DNA of 64,000 nucleotides from Echinicola jeungdonensis (GTDB taxonomy: Bacteria; Bacteroidota; Bacteroidia; Cytophagales; Cyclobacteriaceae), in NCBI RefSeq assembly GCF_030409905.1, contig NZ_JAUFQT010000001.1, positions 2,192,001 through 2,256,000 on the forward strand, in the 5' to 3' direction. Position numbers and translations under genes: made by a program. Below are positions 1-9,559 of the stretch, one piece after another. Every line of letters begins with the position of its first letter. The stretch's first letter is position 1. The notes under the pieces are model-generated. The model worked only from the letters and a program-made list of their open reading frames with translations, searched no databases and had not been told where the DNA came from.

Positions 1-1398
1 AGCAAGGATTTGGTCAACTGGAAGTTGATTGGATATGGAATTACCCGCCCGGAACAACTTAATTTTGATGGTATAAAAGATAAAAACGGGATCTGGGCTC
101 CTACTATTCGCTATCATAAGGGTTTGTTTTATATTTCGACCACTTGTAATAATTGCGGTGGAAATTTTTATATCACAGCTGATGATCCCACCGGAGAATG
201 GTCTGACCCAGTTTGGTTGCCAGAAGCCCCTGGTATAGATCCCTCCTTATTCTGGGACGATGATGGCCGGTGCTATTACACGGGAAACTATTGGAATTTT
301 AAAGGGTCTTGGCCAGGCCATTGTGCTATATGGGCACAGGAACTGGATTTAGAAAAACAAAAATTGGTAGGGGAAATGAAGGTGTTGACCTCGGGACATG
401 CCAACAATGCAAGCCATACAGAAGCTCCCCACATCTATAAAATCGATGGGCGGTATTTATTGGGGACTGCTGAAGGAGGTACAAACGGGTACCATGCTGT
501 GACCGTGCATCATAGTGATGCGGTGTTGGGCCCCTACACTGCCGATAAAATAAATCCGGTATTGACGCACCGGCATTTCGGTGAAGATTATCCGGTCCAG
601 GCAGTGGGTCATGCAGATCTGGTACAAATCCAGAATGGGACTTGGTGGGCCGTTGTTCTGGGAAAAAGGCAGATAGAAGGGCATGTTCCTCTTCCGCGGG
701 AAACATTCCTATGTAAGGTAACCATGGAAAACGGCACCCCTATATTTAATCCCGGTCAAGGAAAAGTATTGATGGAACAAGAAAGACCTGATTTGCCATG
801 GACTCCTATTCCAACCGAACCACATAGGGATGAGTTTGATTCAGACAGTCTGGCCTTGAAATGGTATACCGTCAGAACTCCGACCAGGAAATTTCATACC
901 CTTGAGAAAGGAAAGCTAACCATGGAATTACGCCCACAGGTTGTTGACAGTTTGGAAAATGCATCCCTTTTAATCCAGCCCACAAGACATTTTAAATTTT
1001 CCGCCACCACCAAATTAACTTTCAAACCAACAAAGGAAAACGAGCAAGCCGGTTTGATCATTTACCGTACAAACGAAAGCTATTATACGCTGATGAAAGA
1101 GAAGGGAAGGGTTGTTTTGGTTAAGAAATTTGATGGCCAAAAGAAAATAGTATTGTCGGATCCCTATAACAAAACCGAGGTATTTTTCAATCTTGAAGTG
1201 GATAGCCTGGCCATGCAGTTTCAGTTCGGGGAATCGCCGGACAATATGGTCAATATAGGGGAGGTACAAAGCTTGGTAACCCTTTCTGAAAATGAGATCA
1301 ATAAATTCAACGGTACGGGAATCGGTTTGTATGCAACCAGTAAGGGACAAAAAAGCAATAATAAAGCAATATTCGATTGGTTTGAATATAAGTATTAG
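1..1398 (+). CDS. GH43 family glycosidase, 5'-truncated by the window edge
   Basis: The reading frame is open from base 1, so the gene starts upstream of the window; a TTG at 10 is not a credible start. The visible part covers most of a GH43 five-bladed propeller: NGIWAPTIRYH near the start, DPSLFWDDDGR (pKa-modulating Asp region) and HTEAPHIYKIDGRYLL, whose Glu is the expected general acid. The N-terminal catalytic-base Asp lies outside the window. From about residue 275 a beta-sandwich resembling the GH43 C-terminal concanavalin-A-like domain follows (RDEFDSDSLALKWYTVRTP), as in beta-xylosidase/alpha-L-arabinofuranosidase subfamilies. In this pectin context an arabinan or arabinogalactan side-chain role is inferred. 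The signal peptide cannot be seen. The next gene begins 96 bp downstream on the same strand with no visible terminator between, so co-transcription is likely. Confidence 0.88.
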   Translation, partial: SKDLVNWKLIGYGITRPEQLNFDGIKDKNGIWAPTIRYHKGLFYISTTCNNCGGNFYITADDPTGEWSDPVWLPEAPGIDPSLFWDDDGRCYYTGNYWNFKGSWPGHCAIWAQELDLEKQKLVGEMKVLTSGHANNASHTEAPHIYKIDGRYLLGTAEGGTNGYHAVTVHHSDAVLGPYTADKINPVLTHRHFGEDYPVQAVGHADLVQIQNGTWWAVVLGKRQIEGHVPLPRETFLCKVTMENGTPIFNPGQGKVLMEQERPDLPWTPIPTEPHRDEFDSDSLALKWYTVRTPTRKFHTLEKGKLTMELRPQVVDSLENASLLIQPTRHFKFSATTKLTFKPTKENEQAGLIIYRTNESYYTLMKEKGRVVLVKKFDGQKKIVLSDPYNKTEVFFNLEVDSLAMQFQFGESPDNMVNIGEVQSLVTLSENEINKFNGTGIGLYATSKGQKSNNKAIFDWFEYKY

Positions 1399-1494
1399 TT
1401 GAATTTAAAATCCTAAAAATATTAAGCCCCAATAATGGTCTTGTTTAAATGAGCCAAACTTAATGAAATAAGTTTACACTTAAGATAATAAATT

Positions 1495-3864
1495 ATGAAG
1501 TACATAAGTACATTAGTTTTTCTTTTTATAGCATTAATCAGCTTAGCACAAAGTCAAAGGGAGAAGAAGAATTTTGATTTTGATTGGAATTTCACCCTTG
1601 AAGATGTCTCTGAAGCCAAAAATCCCAATTTCGATGACAGCAACTGGCAAGAGGTACAGTTGCCACATGATTGGAGTATAAAGCAGCCGGTTTCCAAGGA
1701 AAATGTTGGTGAAGGGTGGATGGTGGGGTCCATGGGCTACTTGCCGGGTGGCATTGGGTGGTACCGCAAAACCTTTATGGTCCCTGTGGATTTTAAAGCC
1801 AAAAAAGTTGTCATTCAATTTGACGGGGTATATCATCAGAGCGATGTATATATCAATGGCAAGCATTTAGGGTTTCATCCCTATGGTTACACCACTTTTG
1901 AATATGACTTAACTCCCTATTTAAACTACGGAAAGGAGAATACCATTGCTGTCAGGGTGGATCATAGCGACAGCCCGTCCTCACGTTGGTATTCAGGTTC
2001 AGGGATTTACAGGCATGTTTGGCTAAAAGTGACCCACCCTGTCCATGTTGCCACATGGGGGACTTATATTACCACTCTGGAGATTTCAGAAAAAGAGGCT
2101 CAAGTCAATATAGCCACCACCATTGAGTATAATGGTCAAAATCCTGTGGAGGTTTTGGTCCAAAACCAGATCATTGACAGGCAGGGAAAAAAAGTTGCAG
2201 AAGAGAAATCAAAGCTTCAGGTAGGGAAGTCAAAGCAGGAGACTTTGCAACAATCCTTAAAACTCAAGGAACCTCAGCTTTGGTCAATAGACGAGCCCAC
2301 CTTATATGCGATGGAGACTACCGTGAAGGTAAACGGCAAAACAGTCGATGAATATAAGACCCCTTTTGGGGTAAGAGAGATCAGGTTTGATGCAGATAAA
2401 GGCTTTTTCCTGAATGGAGAGAACATCAAAATGAAGGGGATGAACCTTCATCCGGATGCAGGATCTCTGGGCACTGCAGTACCTGATCGGTCTTACCTGC
2501 GCAGGCTTCAAATACTCAAGGAATATGGCGTCAATGCAATCCGTTGTTCTCACAACCCACCCACAACAGAGTTTTTGGATATGTGTGACAGTTTGGGTCT
2601 CGTGGTCATTGATGAGGCATTTGATAAATGGAAAAGCGGATACTATGAAAAATATTTTGATGAGTGGTGGCAGCGGGATATGGATGCTATGATTTTACGG
2701 GACCGTAACCACCCTTCTATTGTGCTATGGAGTGTAGGTAATGAGACTTCAGAGCAGAACTGGGAAATAGGGGGTACTGAACGGCTGAAAATGTTGGTAG
2801 AATATGTAAAGAAACAGGAACCTACCCGTCCGGTCACAGCAGCTCTGAGACCCGTCATTGACCGTCCATATAACAAAAATGGCTTTGCCGAAGCCATGGA
2901 TATAGTAGGTTACAATTACCAGGAACAATGGTTGGAAGAGGATAAAGCGCAATTCCCTGACAGGATAATGTATATTTCAGAGGCTTACCCCTATTTCAGG
3001 GGGAGAAGCAATACTTACAAAGATTTTTATCCTTCAAATCCTTGGTACGATGTTGCAGAAAACGACTATGTTTTTGGACAATTTATTTGGGCAGGTGTAG
3101 ATTACCTTGGGGAGAGCAGTGGTTGGCCAAGTACAGGTTGGCCAACGGGATTTTTCGATATTTGTATGTTCGAAAAGCCCAGTGCTGCTTTTCATCGATC
3201 TGTGTGGAATGAAAAACCTATGGTTAGGATTGCTGTAGCAGACCAATCTCTTGATATAGATCCGGGAAAACCACATTGGAGCTGGCCGTTTTTGGCTTCA
3301 CATTGGAATTTTCCCCAATATAAAGGACATATTGTTGAAGTACATACCACCACCAATTGTGATAAGGTGGAACTTTTGCTTAACGGAGAATCCCTGGGAA
3401 AGAGAAAAACCTCGGACTATAGCAACAACACCATTAAGTGGCATGTACCCTATGATGCAGGTAAGATAGAAGCAAAAGGGTATAATGGAGAAAAACAAGT
3501 GGCGGTTTATAGCCTCCAAACTTCAGATGAACCCGCTCAGGTTAAATTTAAATTGGATAGGGAAAGTATTACCGCTGATGGCCTTGATCTTGCCCATTTG
3601 GAAGTTAGCCTGCTAGATGAAAACGGTGTTTTAGTTCAAACTGATGAAAGGGAAATTACAATAGAGGTCTCAGGAAAAGGAAAATTGTTAGGCCTAGACA
3701 CAGGTGATATTAGAAGGGATTCATTTTCAGGGAATTCGATTCAGTCCTATTTCGGTAAAGCCTTAGTTACCTTTCAATCTACTCGTGAAGAGGGAAATAT
3801 CATTGTGAAAGTAAAAGTGGATGGGTTGCCCGAGGAAATTATATCTATCCCGACTTATAAATAA
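1495..3864 (+). CDS. GH2 beta-galactosidase, secreted
   Basis: A 789-residue GH2 enzyme with a Sec signal peptide (hydrophobic stretch ending ISLAQS). The N-terminal sugar-binding fold shows the typical LPHDWSI and GIGWYRKTF motifs around residues 55-90. An immunoglobulin-like domain and the TIM barrel follow. The expected acid/base is E417 in SVGNE and the nucleophile E496 in YISEAYP, 79 residues apart as usual for this family. Beta-sandwich domains of the DUF4982/GH2 C-terminal type close the protein. Exo-acting release of galactose from pectic galactan is the likely role, though substrate cannot be fixed from sequence. It is a paralogue of the GH2 at 52838. A strong hairpin terminator lies just downstream. 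Confidence 0.9.
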   Translation: MKYISTLVFLFIALISLAQSQREKKNFDFDWNFTLEDVSEAKNPNFDDSNWQEVQLPHDWSIKQPVSKENVGEGWMVGSMGYLPGGIGWYRKTFMVPVDFKAKKVVIQFDGVYHQSDVYINGKHLGFHPYGYTTFEYDLTPYLNYGKENTIAVRVDHSDSPSSRWYSGSGIYRHVWLKVTHPVHVATWGTYITTLEISEKEAQVNIATTIEYNGQNPVEVLVQNQIIDRQGKKVAEEKSKLQVGKSKQETLQQSLKLKEPQLWSIDEPTLYAMETTVKVNGKTVDEYKTPFGVREIRFDADKGFFLNGENIKMKGMNLHPDAGSLGTAVPDRSYLRRLQILKEYGVNAIRCSHNPPTTEFLDMCDSLGLVVIDEAFDKWKSGYYEKYFDEWWQRDMDAMILRDRNHPSIVLWSVGNETSEQNWEIGGTERLKMLVEYVKKQEPTRPVTAALRPVIDRPYNKNGFAEAMDIVGYNYQEQWLEEDKAQFPDRIMYISEAYPYFRGRSNTYKDFYPSNPWYDVAENDYVFGQFIWAGVDYLGESSGWPSTGWPTGFFDICMFEKPSAAFHRSVWNEKPMVRIAVADQSLDIDPGKPHWSWPFLASHWNFPQYKGHIVEVHTTTNCDKVELLLNGESLGKRKTSDYSNNTIKWHVPYDAGKIEAKGYNGEKQVAVYSLQTSDEPAQVKFKLDRESITADGLDLAHLEVSLLDENGVLVQTDEREITIEVSGKGKLLGLDTGDIRRDSFSGNSIQSYFGKALVTFQSTREEGNIIVKVKVDGLPEEIISIPTYK

Positions 3865-3918
3865 TCTAAAATTATAAAAGGTTGAATTTCAAAATTTTCA
3901 ATTAGGAGTTTGTTTTAT

Positions 3919-3960
3919 AAGCTCCACCCCAGTGCTTTGCGCTGGGGTGGAGCTTCTTTT
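3919..3960 (+). terminator. Rho-independent terminator after GH2 gene
   Basis: A 17-bp stem (3919-3935 with 3939-3955, one T-G wobble, TTT loop) containing CTCCACCCCAG/CTGGGGTGGAG is followed by CTTTTCTT. It sits 55 bp after the GH2 stop codon and would end the GH43-GH2 transcript. Confidence 0.85.
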
Positions 3961-3983
3961 CTTAAATACAATATAGAATTATT

Positions 3984-4480
3984 ATGATAATGAGAATTTG
4001 CATTTACGGCCTACTGGTTTTTTCTACTTTTATTTATTGCAATACTAAAAATCAAAACAGGTAACAATTGAAATAGAAGAGGTGGGGGTCGATGCAACCT
4101 TTGAAATCCCCGCAATCAAGGTTCCTGACCTTTCACAAGCTGAGTGCTACCTTATTACCGATTTTGGTGCAGACCAAAGTGACCAATTTGCAAACTCCAA
4201 TGCAATCAAACTAGCTATTGATAAAGGCGTTTTGGGATTAGAAACGGACGTGCTTTACCAATGGGGGGATTTGGTGCCTACTTATGAACCTCGTTTGACC
4301 CCGATTAAAGATATTAATATGACCAATGTTAATTCAGGGGATGTAGAGTTTGTTTCCAGAATCATGGCGGAGGAAGAAAAGCCTGTAGAAAATGTTCAAC
4401 TTAAAAATATCCAGGTGGATGAAATCAGAGGAGAAGAATTGATTTATAAAAATGTAATTAAGATGAATCTTATGGAGTAG
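3984..4480 (+). pseudogene. GH28 polygalacturonase-like pseudogene (frameshift plus internal deletion)
   Basis: An ATG at 3984 opens a lipoprotein-like signal peptide (MIMRICIYGLLVFSTFIYC) that stops at TAA 4062-4064. Shifting frame after about 4060 continues into residues VTIEIEEVG and then the frame open to 4480. That frame carries a GH28 N-terminal motif (ITDFGADQSDQ, NAIKLAID) fused directly to GH28 C-terminal beta-helix motifs (LETDVLYQWGDLVPTYE, LTPIKDINMTNV, PVENVQLKNIQVDEI). The catalytic centre (DG.D, NDD, GHG) is missing, so roughly two thirds of a normal ~450-residue enzyme has been deleted. It cannot be active. It would once have added a further GH28 to the locus. Confidence 0.85.
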
Positions 4481-5309
4481 AAAGGTTGCTTCAATCTTTT
4501 TACAAAATATTTAATGAATTTTAATTAGGAGTTCATTAATCCCACTAAGCCAGTTCTATATTTAGGAACGGCCTTTTTTAATTTCCATACCCCCTTTTCA
4601 CTCCAAACCTCTTCTTCAAAAATCAATCGTTCTTTTCGAGGCCAGATTATCAGCCTCTTTGTCATATCTGATTGATATCTGAAGTGATTAAACCGACGTC
4701 AACTTTTACCCTACAATACAGAACAGTATTAAATAAAACAATCAATATATTGTTTTTTAAACTGGTCTGTTGACTTGTGAAACATACTTGAGTAATAAAG
4801 TTTAAACTTAAAATGGTGGGTTTATTCTTTATATAATGTTGACTGTTATTATTCCTCTTTCAAGATCAGCTTCATCATTTAATAAAACAAAAGACGGTGG
4901 TGCAGAGGACGATGGTGTAACTGTTGACATAGAATCAATCAAAAATGCTAGCTCCCAGACTTGTAACGGCAACAGAATATCACACATAGAAAAAATAGAT
5001 ATAGGTAGATTATAAATAGGATCGGTTTAACCTAATTAGAGAAGCTAAGGATTAAACCGGAAGCTGCGCCTGCCTGGAACCATTATTTCTAAGGGGTTTG
5101 ATGAAGATATCTATGAGGAACGTTTTTATAAAAGTCCTATGGGGCAGGGCTAACCTTGCGCCCTCAATGCACCCGGTCACATCGTACTTTGAATTTTGTA
5201 ATGAATGAAGGATACCGGAAGCACACTGGAACCTGGCAGGAATGCGCACATAAAAAATGATTCAGCTTTTGCAAAGCTGCGAATACCGACAACACAATAA
5301 GATGAAAAA
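4481..5309. other. Non-coding/remnant region between GH28 pseudogene and PL22-like gene
   Basis: About 830 bp without a convincing gene. A weak terminator-like hairpin (4549-4556 with 4566-4572, then TTTTTT) follows the pseudogene. A 59-codon ORF at 4836-5015 (begins MLTVIIPLSRS) has no recognisable family and no clear start signal. Around 5088-5150 the plus frame reads SKGFDEDIYEERFYKSPMG before a stop, which looks like a coding remnant but could not be assigned. The region is best read as decayed DNA. Confidence 0.5.
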
Positions 5310-5384
5310 ATGCAAAATCTAACCATGAAAGTTACAAAATCAATAAGTACACAAAAGGTAGGTAGGCGACAGGGAAAGGTGTTT

Positions 5385-6740
5385 ATGCATCCCTTTTTCA
5401 TGAGATGCAGCATCCTTATTTTTTTGTTAATGTTCACCCTTGATTCCTTTGCACAAATCGGAACCCGTTTCCCTTCAGAAAGAAAGGTGGTAACGGATCC
5501 GGAAACGGGTATTGAACTGGTTTTTTTAACTAGTAAACCAGCAGGAGACAGTAAAATTTATCCAACCCATAACCAATGGACCTCTGATGGCAAATGGATC
5601 ATTTTCCGCTCCCACCGAGTGGAGGGAGAGGCCATGGCAGTCAACGAAAAAACTGGTGATATCGTGCAGGTTACGGAAGGTGGTTATTCAGGAATGCTGA
5701 ATATTGCGAGAAATTCAATGAAACTCTATTTCATGAGAAAACCGAAGAATGAGCCTCTTGAAAAGGGAGCTGTTCAGGTAGTTGAAGTTGATTTGAAAAA
5801 ACTATTTGCCGATAGTGAATCTGGTAATCTGAAATCAAAAGATGCTTATGAACGAATTTGTGGAGTTACTCCACCAGAAATAGAAGCCGGAGGAGATATG
5901 GTCCTTGATGGAAGTGAGGAATGGGTATGGTTTCGTGTTGGGAGGGATGAAGCTATGAAGCACCTGCCTAAAGGAGTGGAAATGAAAGGGGATTTTGGCC
6001 CCAGAAATATGGGGGCAGGTCCGGGGGGAATAGCCGGGATGAATATTAAAACAGGTGAGACAAAACATGTGATATCAGTTCCTTTTCAGGTGGGTCACAT
6101 TCAAAACAACCCATGGGTGCCAGGTCAGATTGTTTTTTGCTGGGAAACCGGTGGAAAATCACCTCAACGCACATGGATAGTAAATTCCGATGGGACAGGA
6201 CTAAGGCCTCTTTATCCTGAATCTGAGTATGAATGGGTTACCCATGAGGCTGTTATTAGTCCTGATGAAGTAGCCTTTGCAATAATGGGACATAGGGAAA
6301 TACCAAATACCAACAAGGAGGATAGTGAGGAAGGTACTGGGGTATACGGTGCCAACCCAGGGCAGGAATCAGAATGGGGACCCTCGGGTACCCGTGAAAA
6401 ACCCACCGGCTTGGGAATAGTAAATATTTATTCAAGGGAAATGACCATTGCAGGACAGATCCCTTATGGAAGCGGTTTTTGGCATGTGAGTGGCTCACCG
6501 GATAAACGCTTTGTAGTTGGAGATAATTTTGCACGCGAAATTTACCTTATCAACCGTGAAACCAGTGAAATGATGCTTCTTTCGGCAGGCCATAAACAAA
6601 CTGCAAGAGACCATTGTCATCCTACATTCAGCCCGGATGGAACAAAAATCCAAATACAATCGGCTATGCTTTCTGAAAATGGAAGGGAGATGAATATCTG
6701 TATTATTCCAGTTCCGGATAAATGGCTGAAAAAGCACTAA
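5385..6740 (+). CDS. PL22-like oligogalacturonate lyase, secreted
   Basis: A beta-propeller protein of about 451 residues. An upstream ATG at 5310 is in frame, but the signal peptide (RCSILIFLLMFTLDSFAQ) fits a start at 5385 or 5400, and AGGGAAAGG lies just before 5385. Propeller repeats such as HNQWTSDGKWIIFRS and HPTFSPDGTKI are visible. Oligogalacturonate-lyase signatures are present: QVGHIQNNPW, a WETGG.SPQRTWI-type segment, WVTHE and RDHCHP. Numbered from 5385, the histidines at about 238, 287, 410 and 412 are candidates for the Mn2+/catalytic site known in PL22. The enzyme would convert short oligogalacturonides to unsaturated monomers by beta-elimination. Characterised PL22 enzymes are often cytoplasmic; a signal peptide here suggests periplasmic action. 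It opens the run of genes up to 14313. A related TolB-like propeller lyase family cannot be excluded. Confidence 0.75.
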   Translation: MHPFFMRCSILIFLLMFTLDSFAQIGTRFPSERKVVTDPETGIELVFLTSKPAGDSKIYPTHNQWTSDGKWIIFRSHRVEGEAMAVNEKTGDIVQVTEGGYSGMLNIARNSMKLYFMRKPKNEPLEKGAVQVVEVDLKKLFADSESGNLKSKDAYERICGVTPPEIEAGGDMVLDGSEEWVWFRVGRDEAMKHLPKGVEMKGDFGPRNMGAGPGGIAGMNIKTGETKHVISVPFQVGHIQNNPWVPGQIVFCWETGGKSPQRTWIVNSDGTGLRPLYPESEYEWVTHEAVISPDEVAFAIMGHREIPNTNKEDSEEGTGVYGANPGQESEWGPSGTREKPTGLGIVNIYSREMTIAGQIPYGSGFWHVSGSPDKRFVVGDNFAREIYLINRETSEMMLLSAGHKQTARDHCHPTFSPDGTKIQIQSAMLSENGREMNICIIPVPDKWLKKH

Positions 6741-6743
6741 ATT

Positions 6744-7820
6744 ATGCGTGTAAAATTCAATATCATTCTTTTTCTGGGAATGCTAATGGTTATGAATTTG
6801 CAGGCCCAGGAAGATCGTGGGTACAAAATTTACCAGTTTCCTCCAGACATGATCCCAAGGATAGATGGTAAGACCGAGGATTGGGACGAATTTCCGGACG
6901 AATACGTGGTTGGTACTGATCAATTATGGGATGATTCCCAAACCTATACTGAAATCGATCCTCAAAATTTGGATGTAAAAGTGAAAGTAGCTTGGGTGAA
7001 AGGATTAAACCGTCTTTATTTTCTATATGAAGCTTACGATAATTACTGGGATTTCTCCCTGCCTGGTTTGCATAACGACACTTTTGAAATCGTAGTAGAT
7101 GGCGATCTTTCCGGAGGCCCTTTGATAGACGAACAACATCCCAATCAGGATTTGGATTGGGGTGCCAGGTACTTTGAATTTCATGGCGTCCATGCACAAA
7201 ATTACCACATATTCACTCCTGCCGAAGGAAAAGACTGGGCACTGGCATGGGGGAGCCAACCCTGGATAAAAGAACTTCCCTATTCAAATATTACGTACTC
7301 TTATGATTTTGAACCGGGTGAACCGGGTGAACTAATTGCCGAGTTTTGGATAACCCCCTTTGATTATGCTGGACATGAAGGACCTGAACGGGCGGTTAAA
7401 TCTATATTAAAAGACCATAAAAAAATAGGTTTGACATGGGCAGTAATTGATTATGATGATGTGAACGATACGAGTAAAAAGGGTTTTTGGAATTTATCCA
7501 AGCACCATAAGATGTATGGGAATTCAAGTTTGGGCACAATTTTCACCCTAATGCCTTTAGATGAAAAATACTTGAAGAGCTTAGTGGCAGATTGGTCCTT
7601 TGTTATTGTCGACAAATCTGAAAGACTGGTCGCATTCCGTGACCAAAGCAGAGGTGAAATTACTGAATGGCAATGGGACTTCGGTGATGGATCTACTTCC
7701 ACTGAGCAAAACCCATTCCATCAGTATAAAAACCCAGGTAAATATACCGTGATCTTAAACATCAAAGGCCCTGAAGGCAAGGCCAGAATGGCCAATGTTT
7801 GGGATGTAGCGCTGGAATAA
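6744..7820 (+). CDS. Secreted CBM9-like/PKD domain protein
   Basis: A 358-residue protein with a Sec signal peptide (ILFLGMLMVMNLQAQ), starting 3 bp after the preceding stop. Residues ~35-275 resemble the CBM9/DOMON-like beta-sandwich used in many Bacteroidota sugar-binding proteins (PRIDGKTEDWDEFPD, LYFLYEAYDNYWDF, NDTFEIVVDGD). Residues ~285-358 form one PKD domain (WQWDFGDGSTSTEQNP, YTVILNIKG). No catalytic motif is seen. A carbohydrate-binding or enzyme-anchoring role alongside the PL22-like lyase is inferred from position only. The PKD core resembles the repeats in the lipoprotein at 28570. Confidence 0.7.
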   Translation: MRVKFNIILFLGMLMVMNLQAQEDRGYKIYQFPPDMIPRIDGKTEDWDEFPDEYVVGTDQLWDDSQTYTEIDPQNLDVKVKVAWVKGLNRLYFLYEAYDNYWDFSLPGLHNDTFEIVVDGDLSGGPLIDEQHPNQDLDWGARYFEFHGVHAQNYHIFTPAEGKDWALAWGSQPWIKELPYSNITYSYDFEPGEPGELIAEFWITPFDYAGHEGPERAVKSILKDHKKIGLTWAVIDYDDVNDTSKKGFWNLSKHHKMYGNSSLGTIFTLMPLDEKYLKSLVADWSFVIVDKSERLVAFRDQSRGEITEWQWDFGDGSTSTEQNPFHQYKNPGKYTVILNIKGPEGKARMANVWDVALE

Positions 7821-7856
7821 AATAACCTAATGCTAACCTATCAATTATTTAAAAGC

Positions 7857-9524
7857 ATGAAATATCATTGGAAAACCTATGCTCTGGTAATCCTTGTGCT
7901 CACATTATCCCTTATTTCTAAACCTATCGTGGCTCAAGAATTACCTCATTTACAAAATAATAAGCATGCAACACAACTCATGGTGGATGGGGAACCCTAT
8001 ATAATTCTGGGTGGTGAGCTTCATAATTCAAGCACCTCGAATATGGAATACATGTCTCCAAAATGGAAAAAGCTAAAAGACATGAATCTTAACACCCTCC
8101 TCGCAGTTGTTTCCTGGCAACAGGTCGAACCCGAAGAAGGTGAATTTGACTTTTCCCTTGTGGATAGGATGTTGGAGAGTGCACGTGAGCATGATTTGAA
8201 ATTAATCCTTTTATGGTTTGGTAGTTGGAAAAACGGACTTTCGCACTATGTCCCCGAATGGGTGAAGAAAGATCAGGAGCGTTTTCCCCGGATCAGGTTA
8301 AATAGTGGAAAACCTACCGAAACCATCACGGCCTTAAGCAAGGAAGCAAGAAATGCAGATGCCAAAGCCTACGCTGCTTTTCTGGAACACCTGGCAAAAG
8401 TTGATTCCAAAGATAAAACCGTCATTATGATTCAGTTGGAAAATGAAGTGGGCGTGCTGGGAGCTCCTAGGGATATGTCAGAGCTTGCCAATACAGCATT
8501 TTCAGCACAGGTTCCTACCGCATTAATTAATGGGCTTAAAAAATACCATGATGAACTTCAACCGGAACTGAAAGCAAGTTGGGCAAAAAGCGGAAATAAA
8601 GAAAATGGGAGCTGGAAAGCTATCTTTGGAGGAGAAAATTTTGCCCAGGAAGCATTTATGGCCTGGAATTATGCAAGCTATATGAATACCATTGCAGCAG
8701 CCGGAAAAGCTAAATATGACCTGCCGGTTTTTGTAAATGCATGGATTGTCCAGCCTGAAGACATCAAACCCGGGGATTACCCTGCTGGTGGACCACAATC
8801 ACATGTGCATGACATTTGGCGTATTGCTTCGCCCAATATAGATTTATATTGCCCGGACATTTACCTACCTGATTTTTCAGGGATTACCGGAATGTACACC
8901 CACTCCTGGAACCCCTTATTTGTACCCGAATCATTTTCTGGTTACACGGGGGCATCAAATGCGTTTTTTGTGGTTGGAGCCAGAAAAGGAATCGGATATT
9001 CCCCCTTTGGTATTGATGGAAAAATTGAAGCTCCTTCCGAATCTGACCTCGCTAAAGCCTATGACATTTTGGAGCAATTAACTCCTGAAATCACCAAGGC
9101 ACAGGCAGAAGATAGGATCACTGCTTTTTCCCTTGACCTTGAAAATAAGGTTCAAACCATGGAATTAGGCGGTTATACAATTGAAGCCTCACTTCCCAAA
9201 AACCTAAGAAGCGGAAAACTTAAGGCTGAAAACGGATATGGACTCATCATATGGAAGGGGGAAGATGAATTTACCATTGCCGGATCTAACGCAACGGTCT
9301 ATTTTGTTCCTAAATCTCCAGGACCTAAAATGGCTGGTTTTGTATCGATTTTCGAAGGAGAATATATTAATGGAAAATGGAAAGCCGGCAGACTTTTAAA
9401 TGGGGATAAAATAATGGTGAACTACGACCTGGCCAATGAGGCCATCATTAACAGGACGGGTACAGCAGTTCAACTGGCCAATGATCCTGTTATTCTTCGG
9501 GCTAAACTGTATCGTTTTGAGTAA
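7857..9524 (+). CDS. GH35 beta-galactosidase with DUF5597-type C-terminal domain
   Basis: A frame is open from ATG 7830, but the signal peptide (KTYALVILVLTLSLISKPIVAQ) fits the ATG at 7857, giving 555 residues. The TIM barrel starts with the GH35 pattern GGELHNSSTS and VSWQQVEPEEGEFDF. The acid/base is expected in QLENEVG (second Glu, residue 197 from 7857) and the nucleophile in FVPESFSG (Glu 358). The C-terminal ~130 residues resemble DUF5597, found in GH35 enzymes such as those of Cellvibrio xyloglucan loci. It likely removes terminal beta-galactose from side chains. It lies in the run between the CBM9-like gene and a GH28 gene, with ~35 bp gaps. Confidence 0.82.
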   Translation: MKYHWKTYALVILVLTLSLISKPIVAQELPHLQNNKHATQLMVDGEPYIILGGELHNSSTSNMEYMSPKWKKLKDMNLNTLLAVVSWQQVEPEEGEFDFSLVDRMLESAREHDLKLILLWFGSWKNGLSHYVPEWVKKDQERFPRIRLNSGKPTETITALSKEARNADAKAYAAFLEHLAKVDSKDKTVIMIQLENEVGVLGAPRDMSELANTAFSAQVPTALINGLKKYHDELQPELKASWAKSGNKENGSWKAIFGGENFAQEAFMAWNYASYMNTIAAAGKAKYDLPVFVNAWIVQPEDIKPGDYPAGGPQSHVHDIWRIASPNIDLYCPDIYLPDFSGITGMYTHSWNPLFVPESFSGYTGASNAFFVVGARKGIGYSPFGIDGKIEAPSESDLAKAYDILEQLTPEITKAQAEDRITAFSLDLENKVQTMELGGYTIEASLPKNLRSGKLKAENGYGLIIWKGEDEFTIAGSNATVYFVPKSPGPKMAGFVSIFEGEYINGKWKAGRLLNGDKIMVNYDLANEAIINRTGTAVQLANDPVILRAKLYRFE

Positions 9525-9559
9525 GGGGTTGGATAATTGTTAAAGCAGATAATAGGAAA

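Noticed and set aside
326..706. 126-codon minus-strand ORF opposite the GH43 gene
   Set aside because: It lies fully inside a strongly supported GH43 coding frame and is a shadow of it; the same holds for the many antisense ORFs over the other enzymes.
5088..5150. Possible SusD N-terminal remnant (DEDIYEERFYKSP)
   Set aside because: Resemblance to SusD starts is superficial and too short; recorded only as an unassigned remnant.
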